This document shows, in pieces, positions 7,924 to 16,245 of a stretch of 64,000 nt of DNA (position 1 is its first letter; each line of letters opens with the position of its first letter). Source of the DNA: Kribbella soli (GTDB lineage Bacteria > Actinomycetota > Actinomycetes > Propionibacteriales > Kribbellaceae); contig NZ_SJJZ01000002.1 of the NCBI RefSeq assembly GCF_004331345.1, forward strand, positions 310,001 through 374,000. The letters are read 5' to 3'. The position numbers and the translations under genes were made by a program. A model generated the notes under the pieces. That model was not told the origin of the DNA, did no database searches, and worked only from the letters and a program-made list of their open reading frames with translations.

Positions 7924-8871
7924 ATGGCGTACGACGTGAGCCCGACGGCGCGGACCCTGATGGTCCTGGAGCTGATCCAGAACAGCCCCGGCATCACCGC
8001 GGAGCAACTGGGAGACAAGCTCGGGGTCTCCGAGCGCGCGGCCCGCCGGTACGTCGCGATCCTGCGCGAGGCCGACATCCCGATCGAGTCGGTGCGCGGA
8101 CCGTACGGCGGCTACCGGGTCGGACGTGGCTTGCGGCTGCCGCCGTTGATGTTCAGCCCGACCGAGGCGCTCGGCCTGGTGATGGCGGTGCTCGAGGGAC
8201 CGCGCGGCGCCGCGGATCCGGTCGAGGACGCGCTCGGGAAGATCGTCCGGGTGCTCCCCGAGGCCGTCGCCCGGTCGACCGACGCGATCCGCCGGGTCAG
8301 CGCGCGCGGACCCGATCCCGGCGCCCGGACCCCTGATCCCGAGATCACCGCCGCCCTCGTCTCGCTCAGCGCCGACTGCCGGCGCGTGACGATCCACTAC
8401 CGCCGCCACGAGGACGAGTGGCCGATGGACGTCGACCCGTGGGCGGTCGTCGTACGCCGTGGTCGCTGGTACCTGCTGTGCTGGTCGCACGCCAAGGACG
8501 CCCGGCGCGTGCTCCGCGTCGACAAGATCACCAAGGTCGAGGCGCAGCCGGCCTCGTTCGCGCCACCCGAAGATCTCGATCCGCTGGCCGCTGTGGAGGA
8601 ACACCTCGCGATGGGTTGGCGATACCCGATCGAGGTCGAGATCGACGCGCCTCTCGACGACGCCGCCTGCTGGATCCCGCGCAGCATGGGCCGCCTGGAA
8701 CCCATCGACGAGGACCGCACCCGCCTCCTCGCCAGCACCGACGAACCCGACTGGTACGCCGCCCACCTGTCCGAGATCCGCGCCCCGTTCCGGATCGTCG
8801 GCGGCCCCGAGCTCCAAGCGGCCTGCCAGATCCTCGCGCAACGCCTGCTCGCCGCGAGCACGCCCGACTGA
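7924..8871 (+). CDS. WYL-domain transcriptional regulator
   Basis: 315 residues. N-terminal helix-turn-helix (ITAEQLGDKLGVSERAARRYV) with the wing GPYGGYRVGRG, then a WYL domain with GRWYLLCWSH and the RVLRVDKI strand. The protein is a separate lineage from its divergent neighbour, judged by sequence. The stop overlaps the next start (TGATG at 8869-8873), so it is co-translated with the alpha/beta hydrolase and DUF1905 protein and may regulate this three-gene operon. Confidence 0.9.
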   Translation: MAYDVSPTARTLMVLELIQNSPGITAEQLGDKLGVSERAARRYVAILREADIPIESVRGPYGGYRVGRGLRLPPLMFSPTEALGLVMAVLEGPRGAADPVEDALGKIVRVLPEAVARSTDAIRRVSARGPDPGARTPDPEITAALVSLSADCRRVTIHYRRHEDEWPMDVDPWAVVVRRGRWYLLCWSHAKDARRVLRVDKITKVEAQPASFAPPEDLDPLAAVEEHLAMGWRYPIEVEIDAPLDDAACWIPRSMGRLEPIDEDRTRLLASTDEPDWYAAHLSEIRAPFRIVGGPELQAACQILAQRLLAASTPD

Positions 8872-9578
8872 TGCTCACCTGGGGATCCGGAGACCGCGTG
8901 GCGCTCCTCGTCCACGGAATGCTCGGCGCAGCCTCGCAGTACCACTCGGTCGGCCCGGCGCTGGCGGACCGCGGGTACCGGGCGGTCGCGGTCGATCTGC
9001 CCGGTCATGGCGATGCACCGCGGGCGCCGGACGCGACGATGGATCTGTTCGTCGACGCGGTCCTCTCGGTTGTCGACAGGCCGCCTGCGCTCGCGATCGG
9101 TCACTCGCTCGGGGCGATCGTGCTGTCACACGCGCTGCCTCGCCTGCAGCCCGGTCGGGCGGTGTATGTCGACGTACCCCTCTCTGCCCCGTCCGCGGCC
9201 CCGCCGGCGTCGGCCGCGGAGCTGCGCGAGCGCTTTACGGCGTCGCGTGCCGCGCGCACTGTGGAGCGGCTAGCTATCCGGCCCGATTGGTCTGCTGAGG
9301 ATTGCCGAGTTGAGGCGGAGGCGGCTGCTCGGTTCGATGTCGAGACGGCGGTTGCGCTCGAGCGTTCGTACTTCGGCGGGGATGCGGTCCAGGGGCCTGT
9401 GGTGCCTTCGCTGGTGGTTCGGGCCGATCCGAGTCGCTATGTGTCGGCGGAGCGGGCCCGTGAGCTGGAAGAGCTGGGATTCTGGGTCCGGTCGGTGCCG
9501 GGTGCGGGGCATTCGGTCTGGTACGGACACCTCGACGACTTCATGGGAGTGCTGGACGAGTGGCTGGAAGCGGGATGA
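8871..9578 (+). CDS. alpha/beta hydrolase
   Basis: 235 residues from ATG 8871, overlapping the WYL stop by one base; a longer frame extends upstream through the regulator gene and is rejected. LLVHGMLG carries the oxyanion HG motif, DLPGHG follows, the nucleophile elbow is GHSLGA, and GAGHSVWYGH supplies the catalytic His. Small soluble esterase, peroxidase-like or lyase-type hydrolase; substrate unknown. Middle gene of the WYL regulator - hydrolase - DUF1905 operon. Confidence 0.88.
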   Translation: MLTWGSGDRVALLVHGMLGAASQYHSVGPALADRGYRAVAVDLPGHGDAPRAPDATMDLFVDAVLSVVDRPPALAIGHSLGAIVLSHALPRLQPGRAVYVDVPLSAPSAAPPASAAELRERFTASRAARTVERLAIRPDWSAEDCRVEAEAAARFDVETAVALERSYFGGDAVQGPVVPSLVVRADPSRYVSAERARELEELGFWVRSVPGAGHSVWYGHLDDFMGVLDEWLEAG

Positions 9579-9877
9579 ACGACATCGAGTTCTCGGGGGA
9601 GATCTGGTACTGGCGAGGGCCGGCGCCCTGGTACTTCATCACGGTCCCCGACGAGGAGAGCGCGTACTTCGAGGCGGAGTCGAACTTCGTCACGTACGGG
9701 TGGGGGATGATCCCGGTGGCCGCCGAGATCGGCGCGAGCGTCTGGGACACGTCGATGTTCCCGAAGGACGGGCGGTACGTCCTGCCGGTGAAGGCCGCCG
9801 TACGGCGGGCGGAGGATCTCGACGACGGCGACGTACCGACCGTGCGGCTGCGGTTGCGGGGCTGGACGAAGGCGTGA
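9575..9877 (+). CDS. DUF1905 domain-containing protein
   Basis: 100 residues from ATG 9575, which overlaps the hydrolase stop as ATGA. Motifs FSGEIWYWRGPAPWYFITVP at the N-terminus, GWGMIPV and the end LPVKAAVRRAE match the DUF1905 beta-barrel family. The biochemical role of this family is not established. Probably translationally coupled to the hydrolase. Confidence 0.85.
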   Translation: MNDIEFSGEIWYWRGPAPWYFITVPDEESAYFEAESNFVTYGWGMIPVAAEIGASVWDTSMFPKDGRYVLPVKAAVRRAEDLDDGDVPTVRLRLRGWTKA

Positions 9878-9938
9878 CGGAAACTGTCGGCGGCCGGGTC
9901 TAGCGTTCGCCGTACACGTTCGAGAGGGAGGTGCCGAG

Positions 9939-10487
9939 ATGTCCACGCTGTCCGACCGGCCGCACACGGCTGTGCTCGTGGTCGACGTCCAGAACGGTGT
10001 CGTGGGGGAGGCGTTCGAGAGAGACCGCGTCGTCGCCAACATCAGCACGCTCGTCGGCAAGGCCCGCGCCGGTGGAGTCCCGGTCGTCTGGGTCCAGCAC
10101 TCCAGCGAGAACCTCGTTAAGGACAGCGAGCAGTGGCAACTCGTGCCTGAACTGTCCCGGGACGGCTCGGAGTCGCTCGTCCACAAGACGTACGCCGACA
10201 GCTTCGAGGCGACCGACCTGGAGGACGTCCTCGCCAGCGCCGGCATCGGCCACCTGATTGTCAGCGGCGCGCAGACCGACGAGTGCATCCGCTCGACGAT
10301 CCACGGCGCGATGGTCCGCGGGTACGACGTGACACTGGTCGCCGACGCCCACACCACCGAGGACCTGAGCGAGTACGGCGCACCGACGCCCGACAAGGTG
10401 ATCGCGCACACCAACCTCTACTGGCAGTACCACCGGGCCCCGGGACGGACTGCCGCCGTCCAGAAGACCGACGAGGTCACCTTCTGA
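9939..10487 (+). CDS. isochorismatase-family cysteine hydrolase
   Basis: 182 residues with the catalytic triad expected of this family: Asp16 (VVDVQNG), Lys83 (VHKTYADSF) and Cys116 (SGAQTDECIRST). A strong Shine-Dalgarno sequence (GAGGGAGG) lies upstream of ATG 9939. Family members hydrolyse amides or vinyl ethers such as nicotinamide, ureidoacrylate or isochorismate; with no operon partner the substrate is open. Its 3' end overlaps the convergent LysR gene by 11 bp. Confidence 0.9.
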   Translation: MSTLSDRPHTAVLVVDVQNGVVGEAFERDRVVANISTLVGKARAGGVPVVWVQHSSENLVKDSEQWQLVPELSRDGSESLVHKTYADSFEATDLEDVLASAGIGHLIVSGAQTDECIRSTIHGAMVRGYDVTLVADAHTTEDLSEYGAPTPDKVIAHTNLYWQYHRAPGRTAAVQKTDEVTF

Positions 10488-11352
10488 CTGCCTCAGCGGC
10501 TGACTGCTGCAGGGCGTTGACCAGGGCGGCGACGGGTGGTGGATCGGGTGGTTCGCCGTACGTCGCGGCGTACACGTGACGTCGAGAGCCCGGCAGTTCG
10601 GTGGCGGTGATGCCGGCGGCGTGGTGGGTGCGCAGCGCGAGGCCCGGCATCGTGGTCACACCGAGTCCGGCCGCCACGAGCGCCTGCATCACGACCATGT
10701 CGTCCGACGTGTAACCGATCCGGGGCTCGTAGCCCTCCGCGGCGCACAGCGCGATCAGGTGGCTTCGGCAACGATCGCATCCGGCGATCCAGGTCGCGTC
10801 GCGCAGGTCGGCCACCGTGGCCGGTCCGTCGGACAGCACGTACAGCGGATCGTCGACCAGATGGTGGAGTCGTACGCCGTGCGGCTCGGGCGCGGTCTCG
10901 TCGTACCGGAACACGATCGCCACGTCGATCTTGCCGGTGCGGAGCAGCTCGAACGCCTCGGGGGGATGGGTGTCGACGAGGTTCACCTCGAGCCCGGGAT
11001 GTTTCGCTGCCAGCTCGGCCATGGCGGCCGGAACGAGCGCGCCGATCGCGGACGAGAAGCCCGCCAGCCGGATCCGGCCCGCGCTCAGGCCGATGTGCGC
11101 CGACAGTTCGGCATCCGCGGCGTCGATCCGGCCGATGATCTCCGCCGCCCGAGCCGCGAGCAGCCGTCCGGCCTCGGTCAACCGGATCCCGCGGCCGACC
11201 CGCTGCAGCAGCTGCGCGCCGGTCTCGGCTTCCAGGCGCCCGAGGTGGTGCGTGACGGACGGCTGGGAGTAGTGCAACTCGCGCGCGGCAGCGGTCACCG
11301 AGCCGTGGCGTGCGACCGCGTCGATCACCCGCAACTTCGTGACATCGAGCAT
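10477..11352 (-). CDS. LysR family transcriptional regulator
   Basis: 291 residues. The N-terminal winged helix (VIDAVARHGSVTAAARELHYSQ, then SVTHHLGRLE) is followed by a periplasmic-binding-like effector domain with RIRLAGFSSAIGALVPAAM. It is divergent from the cysteine-dioxygenase-like gene at 11428, the usual layout for a LysR activator and its target. ATG 11352 is the conserved start. Confidence 0.92.
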   Translation of the reverse strand: MLDVTKLRVIDAVARHGSVTAAARELHYSQPSVTHHLGRLEAETGAQLLQRVGRGIRLTEAGRLLAARAAEIIGRIDAADAELSAHIGLSAGRIRLAGFSSAIGALVPAAMAELAAKHPGLEVNLVDTHPPEAFELLRTGKIDVAIVFRYDETAPEPHGVRLHHLVDDPLYVLSDGPATVADLRDATWIAGCDRCRSHLIALCAAEGYEPRIGYTSDDMVVMQALVAAGLGVTTMPGLALRTHHAAGITATELPGSRRHVYAATYGEPPDPPPVAALVNALQQSAAEAVRR

Positions 11353-11427
11353 GTATCAATTCTATCTATCAATGAGTACGAAACTTGGCATTAGACGTTA
11401 TGGGTTGACCCGGCGCAATCTCAAGAC
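11353..11427. promoter_or_regulatory. divergent promoter region, LysR gene / cysteine dioxygenase-like gene
   Basis: A 75-bp AT-richer gap. Read on the minus strand it holds TTGATA twice with ATAGAA between them, and an ATT-N9-AAT dyad, compatible with a LysR box (T-N11-A type) overlapping the regulator's own start. No single -35/-10 pair is convincing. Assignment is by position and composition only. Confidence 0.4.
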
Positions 11428-11937
11428 ATGACGACCACAGCAACCAGAACCAGTGAACTCACCGCCCTGATCAGCAGCGTCCGGGATGCCGTCGACCGGC
11501 ACTCGGACTGGAACCAGACCGCTCAACACGTCGGCGCCGGGCTGCGGCGCAACTTTCCGAGCCCCGACGTACTGACCGCCGAACAGCGCCTCGGATCCCC
11601 TGACAGCTACCAGAGCCACACACTGCACGTCGAGTCGGACGGTTCGTTCTCGATCATCGCCGTGGTGTGGCGGCCCGGGCAGCTGACGCGGATCCACGAT
11701 CATGTGACGTGGTGCGTGGTCGGGGTACTGCAGGGCGTCGAGCACGAGGAGTTGTTCGACACCGACCTGCGGCTGATCGGTGAGAGCGACAACCACGTCG
11801 GCGAGGTGAGCGCGTTCGCGCCGCCCGGCGACATCCACCGGGTCCACAACACCTTCGACGAGACCGCGATCTCGCTGCACATCTACGGCACCGACGTGAC
11901 CCGGATCGGTTCGAGCGTCCGTCGGTACTACGACTGA
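11428..11937 (+). CDS. cysteine dioxygenase-like thiol dioxygenase
   Basis: 169 residues, cupin fold. The iron ligands of thiol dioxygenases are visible: His90 and His92 in RIHDHVTWC and His137 in GDIHRVHN. Cys96 occupies the place of the cross-linking cysteine and Tyr153 (HIYG) that of its partner. Predicted to add O2 to the sulfur of cysteine or a related thiol, giving a sulfinate. Unlike CDO it has HDHVTWC in place of HDHxxSHC. Probably controlled by the divergent LysR regulator. A GC-rich hairpin follows. Confidence 0.85.
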   Translation: MTTTATRTSELTALISSVRDAVDRHSDWNQTAQHVGAGLRRNFPSPDVLTAEQRLGSPDSYQSHTLHVESDGSFSIIAVVWRPGQLTRIHDHVTWCVVGVLQGVEHEELFDTDLRLIGESDNHVGEVSAFAPPGDIHRVHNTFDETAISLHIYGTDVTRIGSSVRRYYD

Positions 11938-11942
11938 CGCCG

Positions 11943-11973
11943 GGCCGGCCCGGCCTTCGCGGCCGCGCCGGCC
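11943..11973. terminator. GC-rich hairpin terminator between convergent genes
   Basis: A 12-bp stem with one mismatch: GCCGGCCCGGCC at 11944-11955 pairs with GGCCGCGCCGGC at 11961-11972 around TTCGC, extended by one G-C pair on the outside. It lies in the 46-bp gap between the dioxygenase stop and the aldo/keto reductase stop. Confidence 0.7.
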
Positions 11974-11983
11974 GAGGCCGGAA

Positions 11984-12916
11984 TCAGTCGACGAGCGAGT
12001 CGAGTACGGCGACGTCCTCGGGGGAGAGGGCGAGGTCGGCGGCTCGCAGGTTCTCCTCCAGGTGTTGTGCGCTCGAGGTGCCCGGGATCGCGAGGACGTG
12101 ATCGCCGCGGCTCAGCGTCCACGCCAACCGCACCTGCGCGACCGTCGCACCATGACGATCCGCGATCTCCTGAACCGGCCCGGAATCAGGCACCCCGCCC
12201 CCCTCCCGCGACTCCGCGGTGAGCGTGAAGAACGGGATGAACGCGATCCCCAACTCTCCGCACAACTGCAGGATCTCGTCGTTCGCCCGCCCGAATCCCA
12301 CGCTGTACCGGTTCTGCACCGCAATCACCGGCGCGATCTCGAGCGCCTCCTGGAGGTGCGGGACCCGCACGTTCGACACACCCAAGTGCCGGATCATGCC
12401 CTTCGCCTGCAACTCGGCCAGGGCGCCGAAATGCTCCGCAATCGACTCCAACCCGGCCTGCCGCAGGTACACAAGGTCCAGCGAATCGACCCCGAGAACC
12501 CGGAGATCGCTCTCCACGAGTTCCCGCAACTGGTCCGGTCGCGCCAGCCCGTGCTTCGTCGGCCCGACCTTGGTCGCGATCACGAGCTCTTCCGGGTACG
12601 GCGCCAGCGCGCGCCGGAGCACGTCGTTCGCCCAGCCCAGGCTCTCGAAGTCCGTCCCGCCGGACCGTCCGTAACTCGGGTAGAACTCCGCGGTGTCGAG
12701 GTGATTCACCCCGAGCTCGACGACTCGCCGCAGCAGCGCGATCGCCCGGTCCTGGACGTCGGCCCCGCCGCCGTCACCACCCGCGAGCCGCTTCGTCCCG
12801 AACCCGATCCGCCGAACCGGCACCCCTCCGAGCGACCAGAATTCGCCGGACTTGCTTTCCGCAATTTCCGATGATAAGTTAATTGGTAGGGACGCATTCT
12901 CCTGTGAATTCTGCAT
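11984..12916 (-). CDS. aldo/keto reductase
   Basis: 310 residues from ATG 12916. The frame is open far upstream, but that part reads antisense through the kinase and methyltransferase genes and is rejected. AKR barrel features: GFGTKRLAG at strand 1, LDTAEFYPSYG with catalytic Asp and Tyr, VIATKVGPTKHG with Lys, and IRHLGVSNV. The usual substrate-strand His is not obvious. NADPH-dependent carbonyl reduction is likely, substrate unknown. It is divergent from the APH-type kinase at 12983, with a 66-bp AT-rich gap. Confidence 0.88.
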   Translation of the reverse strand: MQNSQENASLPINLSSEIAESKSGEFWSLGGVPVRRIGFGTKRLAGGDGGGADVQDRAIALLRRVVELGVNHLDTAEFYPSYGRSGGTDFESLGWANDVLRRALAPYPEELVIATKVGPTKHGLARPDQLRELVESDLRVLGVDSLDLVYLRQAGLESIAEHFGALAELQAKGMIRHLGVSNVRVPHLQEALEIAPVIAVQNRYSVGFGRANDEILQLCGELGIAFIPFFTLTAESREGGGVPDSGPVQEIADRHGATVAQVRLAWTLSRGDHVLAIPGTSSAQHLEENLRAADLALSPEDVAVLDSLVD

Positions 12917-12982
12917 TCGGCCAGGATAAATCCTTCCAAGTAATTCGTCCACCTTTTCCCGCATTTTTCTTGCGCTACTCTC

Positions 12983-13828
12983 ATGCGCGTGGGACTCACC
13001 GAGCGACAGCAACAGCTCCTCGACACGTGGCTGCCATCCGCGGCGATCGTGCGTGACCACAGCTGGGGTCTGATCGGAACGCTCGTCCTGGAGCTCGAGC
13101 ACCACGGGGAGCGCTACATCGCGAAGGCCGGCGACGACGCCGACCATCATCTCGCCCGCGAAATCCGTGCCCACCGCAACTGGTTGCAGCCGTGGACCAC
13201 GCGGGGGAGAGCGGCCGAGCTGATCCACGCCGACGAGGACGCCAAGCTCCTCCTGACGCGTTTCCTGCCCGGTGAGCTCGTCGAGGGCACGCCGTACGAA
13301 TGGGCGCCCGGCACCTATCACGAGGCCGGCGAACTGCTCGCGGCATTTCACCGGCAATCCGCCGTACCGGATGACAACTACGAGTCGCGCGAGAACGAGC
13401 GCACGCTTGCAGGGCTCGACAAACCGCACCGGATCGCGCCGGACCTCGCCGACCTTCTCCGGGCAACGATCGAGGCCTGGCCGACACCGCCCGCGACGCT
13501 CGTACCGACCCATGGCGACTGGCAGCCCCGCAACTGGCTCGTCGACAACGGCACCGTCCGCGTCATCGACTTCGGCCGCGCGGCCATGCGCCCGGCGTAC
13601 ACCGACCTCGCCCGCCTGGCCGCGCAGCAGTTCCGCTCCGAGCCAAGCCTTGAGCCGGCGTTCATCACCGGCTACGGTTCGGACCCGCGCGAACCGGAAG
13701 CCTGGCAGCGCGCCCGGCTCCGCGAGGCGATCAGCACGGCTGTGTGGGCACACCAGGTCGGGGATGAAGCCTTCGAGCAACAAGGGCATCGAATGATCGC
13801 GGAAGCCGTCGCCGAAATTGCGTTGTGA
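12983..13828 (+). CDS. APH-family phosphotransferase
   Basis: 281 residues with the aminoglycoside/choline kinase fold: Lys48 in RYIAKAG for ATP, catalytic HGDWQPRNW (His177, Asp179, Asn184) and the metal-binding Asp196 in VIDFGRA. The substrate of such stand-alone kinases (aminoglycoside, macrolide, fructosamine, choline-like) cannot be told from sequence alone. It is followed 30 bp later by a methyltransferase on the same strand, so the two may be co-transcribed. Confidence 0.85.
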   Translation: MRVGLTERQQQLLDTWLPSAAIVRDHSWGLIGTLVLELEHHGERYIAKAGDDADHHLAREIRAHRNWLQPWTTRGRAAELIHADEDAKLLLTRFLPGELVEGTPYEWAPGTYHEAGELLAAFHRQSAVPDDNYESRENERTLAGLDKPHRIAPDLADLLRATIEAWPTPPATLVPTHGDWQPRNWLVDNGTVRVIDFGRAAMRPAYTDLARLAAQQFRSEPSLEPAFITGYGSDPREPEAWQRARLREAISTAVWAHQVGDEAFEQQGHRMIAEAVAEIAL

Positions 13829-13858
13829 GCTCACGGAGCACGCTGGCATCGTCGCGCC

Positions 13859-14611
13859 ATGTCCAGTCAACTCCTGCGCGAAGCGCTCACCCTTGACCGT
13901 TATCCACGATCGAACACCTACGACCAGCAATGGGTCGTCGACAATCTCATGGGCCCGCACCCGCTGTGGAGCGCCGAAAGCCTGCTGCAGGCGATGACAC
14001 TGCGGCCCGGAATGCGGGTCCTCGACCTCGGCTGCGGTACGGCGCTGACGTCGATCTTCCTGGCCCGTGAGTACGAGGTCGACGTCTGGGCCACCGATCT
14101 CTGGGTCGACCCCACCGAGAACTGGCAACGCGTTCAGAACGCCGGCGCGGCCGACCGGGTGCATCCGATCCAGTCCGACGCCCGCAAACTCCCGTTCGCA
14201 CACGGGTTCTTCGACGCGGTCGTCAGCATCGGCGCGTACAACTACTTCGGGACCGGCGTCGACTACCTCCCGTACCTCGCCGAGTTCGTCCGCCCGAACG
14301 GGACACTCGGCATCATCACCCCTGGCATCCGGACCGCGCCCGACTTCTCCCCGCCGCCGTACGTCGCGGATCGCTGGGGACCGGACCTCTGCACCTGGCT
14401 GCCGCCGGACTGGTGGCGGCACCTCTGGGAACGCACCGGCCTGGTCACCGTCGAAACCGCCGACTTCGTACCGAACGGCTGGGCCGACTGGCTCCGCTGG
14501 TTGCAGGCGTGCGCACAGGTCGGCCGCGGGTACGAACCCGACGAACACCTACTGGAAGCCGACCAGGGAAAGCTCCTCGGCCTAACCCGCGTCGTCGCCC
14601 GCCTCAATTAG
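13859..14611 (+). CDS. class I SAM-dependent methyltransferase
   Basis: 250 residues. Motif I VLDLGCGTALT binds SAM, the acidic motif II is in WATDLWVDP and motif IV lies near FFDAVVSIGAYNYFG. A Trp-rich segment (WLPPDWWRHLW) follows, as in the small-molecule methyltransferases of this type. The substrate is unknown. Its last 30 bp overlap the convergent NUDIX gene. Confidence 0.88.
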   Translation: MSSQLLREALTLDRYPRSNTYDQQWVVDNLMGPHPLWSAESLLQAMTLRPGMRVLDLGCGTALTSIFLAREYEVDVWATDLWVDPTENWQRVQNAGAADRVHPIQSDARKLPFAHGFFDAVVSIGAYNYFGTGVDYLPYLAEFVRPNGTLGIITPGIRTAPDFSPPPYVADRWGPDLCTWLPPDWWRHLWERTGLVTVETADFVPNGWADWLRWLQACAQVGRGYEPDEHLLEADQGKLLGLTRVVARLN

Positions 14612-15064
14612 TCGCGTCAGATGCTGTCGGAGCGCGGCCGGGTAAATCCCGAATTCCTCCAGGTCCGCCGCGTCGGCCCACCGCAGTTCGAAGTGATTGG
14701 TCGCAGAATGCTCCACCGCTTCGTCACCTGACAGTTCCGGTACGCCGTCCACGTCGCTGATGAGGAAGTAGTACGCCGGCCGCCCGTTGTGCGTGCCGGT
14801 CCACAGCAACCGGTCCACGGCGCCGGTGAGCGTCGTCTCCTCCTCGAGCTCACGAAGCGCAGCACCCGCAGCCGACTCACCCGCCTCCACATGCCCGCCG
14901 GGAAGAACGGCATACCGATGCCCATCACACCGAGGCCCCGGTACGTCGCCGTACTCGCACATCACGCACTCCGCAGACGCCCCCTGCCGCAGATAACGCT
15001 TCACCACCAGAACCTTGCCCGCCTCAACCACAACCGCGGCCCCACGCGGAATCTTCGCACTCAT
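14582..15064 (-). CDS. NUDIX hydrolase
   Basis: 160 residues. A complete NUDIX box, GGHVEAGESAAGAALRELEE followed by ET, is present around residues 56-78. The extra CVMCEYGDVPGPRCDGH segment before the box has three cysteines and is unusual for a simple NTP pyrophosphatase, so a metal site there is possible. Substrates of the family are nucleoside diphosphates linked to another moiety. Confidence 0.88.
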   Translation of the reverse strand: MSAKIPRGAAVVVEAGKVLVVKRYLRQGASAECVMCEYGDVPGPRCDGHRYAVLPGGHVEAGESAAGAALRELEEETTLTGAVDRLLWTGTHNGRPAYYFLISDVDGVPELSGDEAVEHSATNHFELRWADAADLEEFGIYPAALRQHLTRLIEAGDDAG

Positions 15065-15362
15065 GACAAGAGAGTCTGACCGCCACCACCGACAAGTATC
15101 CGGCCCCAGTCATCACCGCCGCCCACACCAGCCCCGCGCCGCCATCAACCGCGCCTCAAGCACAAGACCGGATATCCCCGCGTGTGTAGGCTTCTCCGCT
15201 GGTATGCGAGGGGAGAACCTCCAACACCAGTGGATATCCATCCCGGTGTCCGAGGTGCGCGGCGCCGACCCTGCGTCGCACGAGCTGAATATTCGCTCGC
15301 CGGAGTGTGGGCTTCGTGGTGGGGTCGGGGGTGTTGTCGTCGATCGTGGAAGGATTCTGCAG
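15065..15362. other. 298-bp non-coding stretch with a structured element
   Basis: No reading frame here looks like protein: the open frames are rich in Pro, Arg and His and shift with the opposite strand. It contains the bulged hairpin described at 15170-15239 and presumably the promoters of the divergent NUDIX and tautomerase genes. The tautomerase ribosome binding site (GGAAGGA) is at its right end. Confidence 0.5.
15170..15239 (+). promoter_or_regulatory. possible structured RNA leader or operator upstream of tautomerase
   Basis: Three nested complementary segments: GGATATCC at 15170-15177 and 15232-15239, CTGGT (15199-15203) with ACCAG (15226-15230), and GAGG (15208-15211) with CCTC (15218-15221) around the loop GGAGAA. 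The inner two helices are co-centred with a 4x4 internal loop. The left side has a 21-nt bulge. It could be an mRNA leader structure; no known riboswitch consensus was recognised. Confidence 0.3.
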
Positions 15363-15758
15363 ATGCCTAGCGCGCAGATCGAAGTTCGTCGTGAGTACTC
15401 CGAAGCCGATGAGGCCGGCCTGATCGAGGCGGTGCACGGTGCGCTGGTCACGGCGTTCCAGATCCCGCCGCAAGACAAGGACGTGCGTCTCGTCGTCCAC
15501 GCGCCGCACCGGTTCGCGTGCTCGCCGCGTCTGACCGAGCCCGAGTTCTTCACGCTCGTCACCGTGGACTGCTTCGCCGGCCGCTCGATCGACGCCAAGC
15601 GCAAGCTCTACACCGAGATCATCAGCAACCTGAAGCCCTTCGGCATCCCCGCAGACCACGTCACCATCCTCGTTCGCGACCACCCCACCTCGAACTGGGG
15701 CATCCGCGGCGGCCAGGCCGCCTCCGACCTGGACCTCGGCTTCAACATCAACGTCTGA
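15363..15758 (+). CDS. tautomerase superfamily protein
   Basis: 131 residues. ATG 15363 is followed by CCT, so Met removal would expose the catalytic N-terminal proline (PSAQIEV) of 4-oxalocrotonate tautomerase-like enzymes; the SD GGAAGGA supports this start. The protein has two beta-alpha-beta halves: ADEAGLIEAVHGALVTAF and DAKRKLYTEIISNLKPFGI, and ends in DLDLGFNINV, as in the long (cis-CaaD/MSAD-like) tautomerases. The substrate is unknown. A NUDIX gene begins one base after its stop, so the two form an operon. Confidence 0.88.
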   Translation: MPSAQIEVRREYSEADEAGLIEAVHGALVTAFQIPPQDKDVRLVVHAPHRFACSPRLTEPEFFTLVTVDCFAGRSIDAKRKLYTEIISNLKPFGIPADHVTILVRDHPTSNWGIRGGQAASDLDLGFNINV

Positions 15759-15759
15759 C

Positions 15760-16245
15760 GTGCCACTCCGCTCGACCCGGCACCTGACGTCGGTCTTCCT
15801 CGTGCGGGAGGGAAGCGTACTGCTCCTCTACCGCCGCGGATCGCGCGCGATCGCGGACTCGTGGGTCGGCATCGGCGGCCACGTCGAGCCGCACGAGCTC
15901 ACCGACCCGACAGCTGCCGCGCTCCGGGAACTGGACGAGGAGATCGGTGTCACGGCCGACCAGTTGACCGATCTCGCGCTCCGGTACGTCGCCGTACGCG
16001 ACACCGGCGACGAGGTGCGTACGACGTACTACTTCACCGCCAACCTCCGCCCCGCGGCGCCCGTACCGACGGAATGCACCGAGGGCGATCTGCGGTGGTT
16101 CGATCTGACGATGGACCCGACGACGCTCGACATGCCGCCGACCGCGCGGATCGCGTTCGCGCACTGGCTGTCCTGCGGCCGGCAGGATGAGCAGCTGCGC
16201 TTCATCATGGTCGACGCCGACGGCCGCGAGACAGGGCAGTTCTGA
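15760..16245 (+). CDS. NUDIX hydrolase (8-oxo-dGTP diphosphatase-like)
   Basis: 161 residues from GTG 15760. The NUDIX box is GGHVEPHELTDPTAAALREL then DEEIG; it carries two extra residues between the first Glu and RE compared with the canonical box, a variant of some MutT-like proteins. Predicted Mg2+-dependent hydrolysis of a nucleotide. It lies between the tautomerase and a DUF3626 gene and overlaps the latter by one base, indicating a three-gene operon. Confidence 0.88.
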   Translation: MPLRSTRHLTSVFLVREGSVLLLYRRGSRAIADSWVGIGGHVEPHELTDPTAAALRELDEEIGVTADQLTDLALRYVAVRDTGDEVRTTYYFTANLRPAAPVPTECTEGDLRWFDLTMDPTTLDMPPTARIAFAHWLSCGRQDEQLRFIMVDADGRETGQF

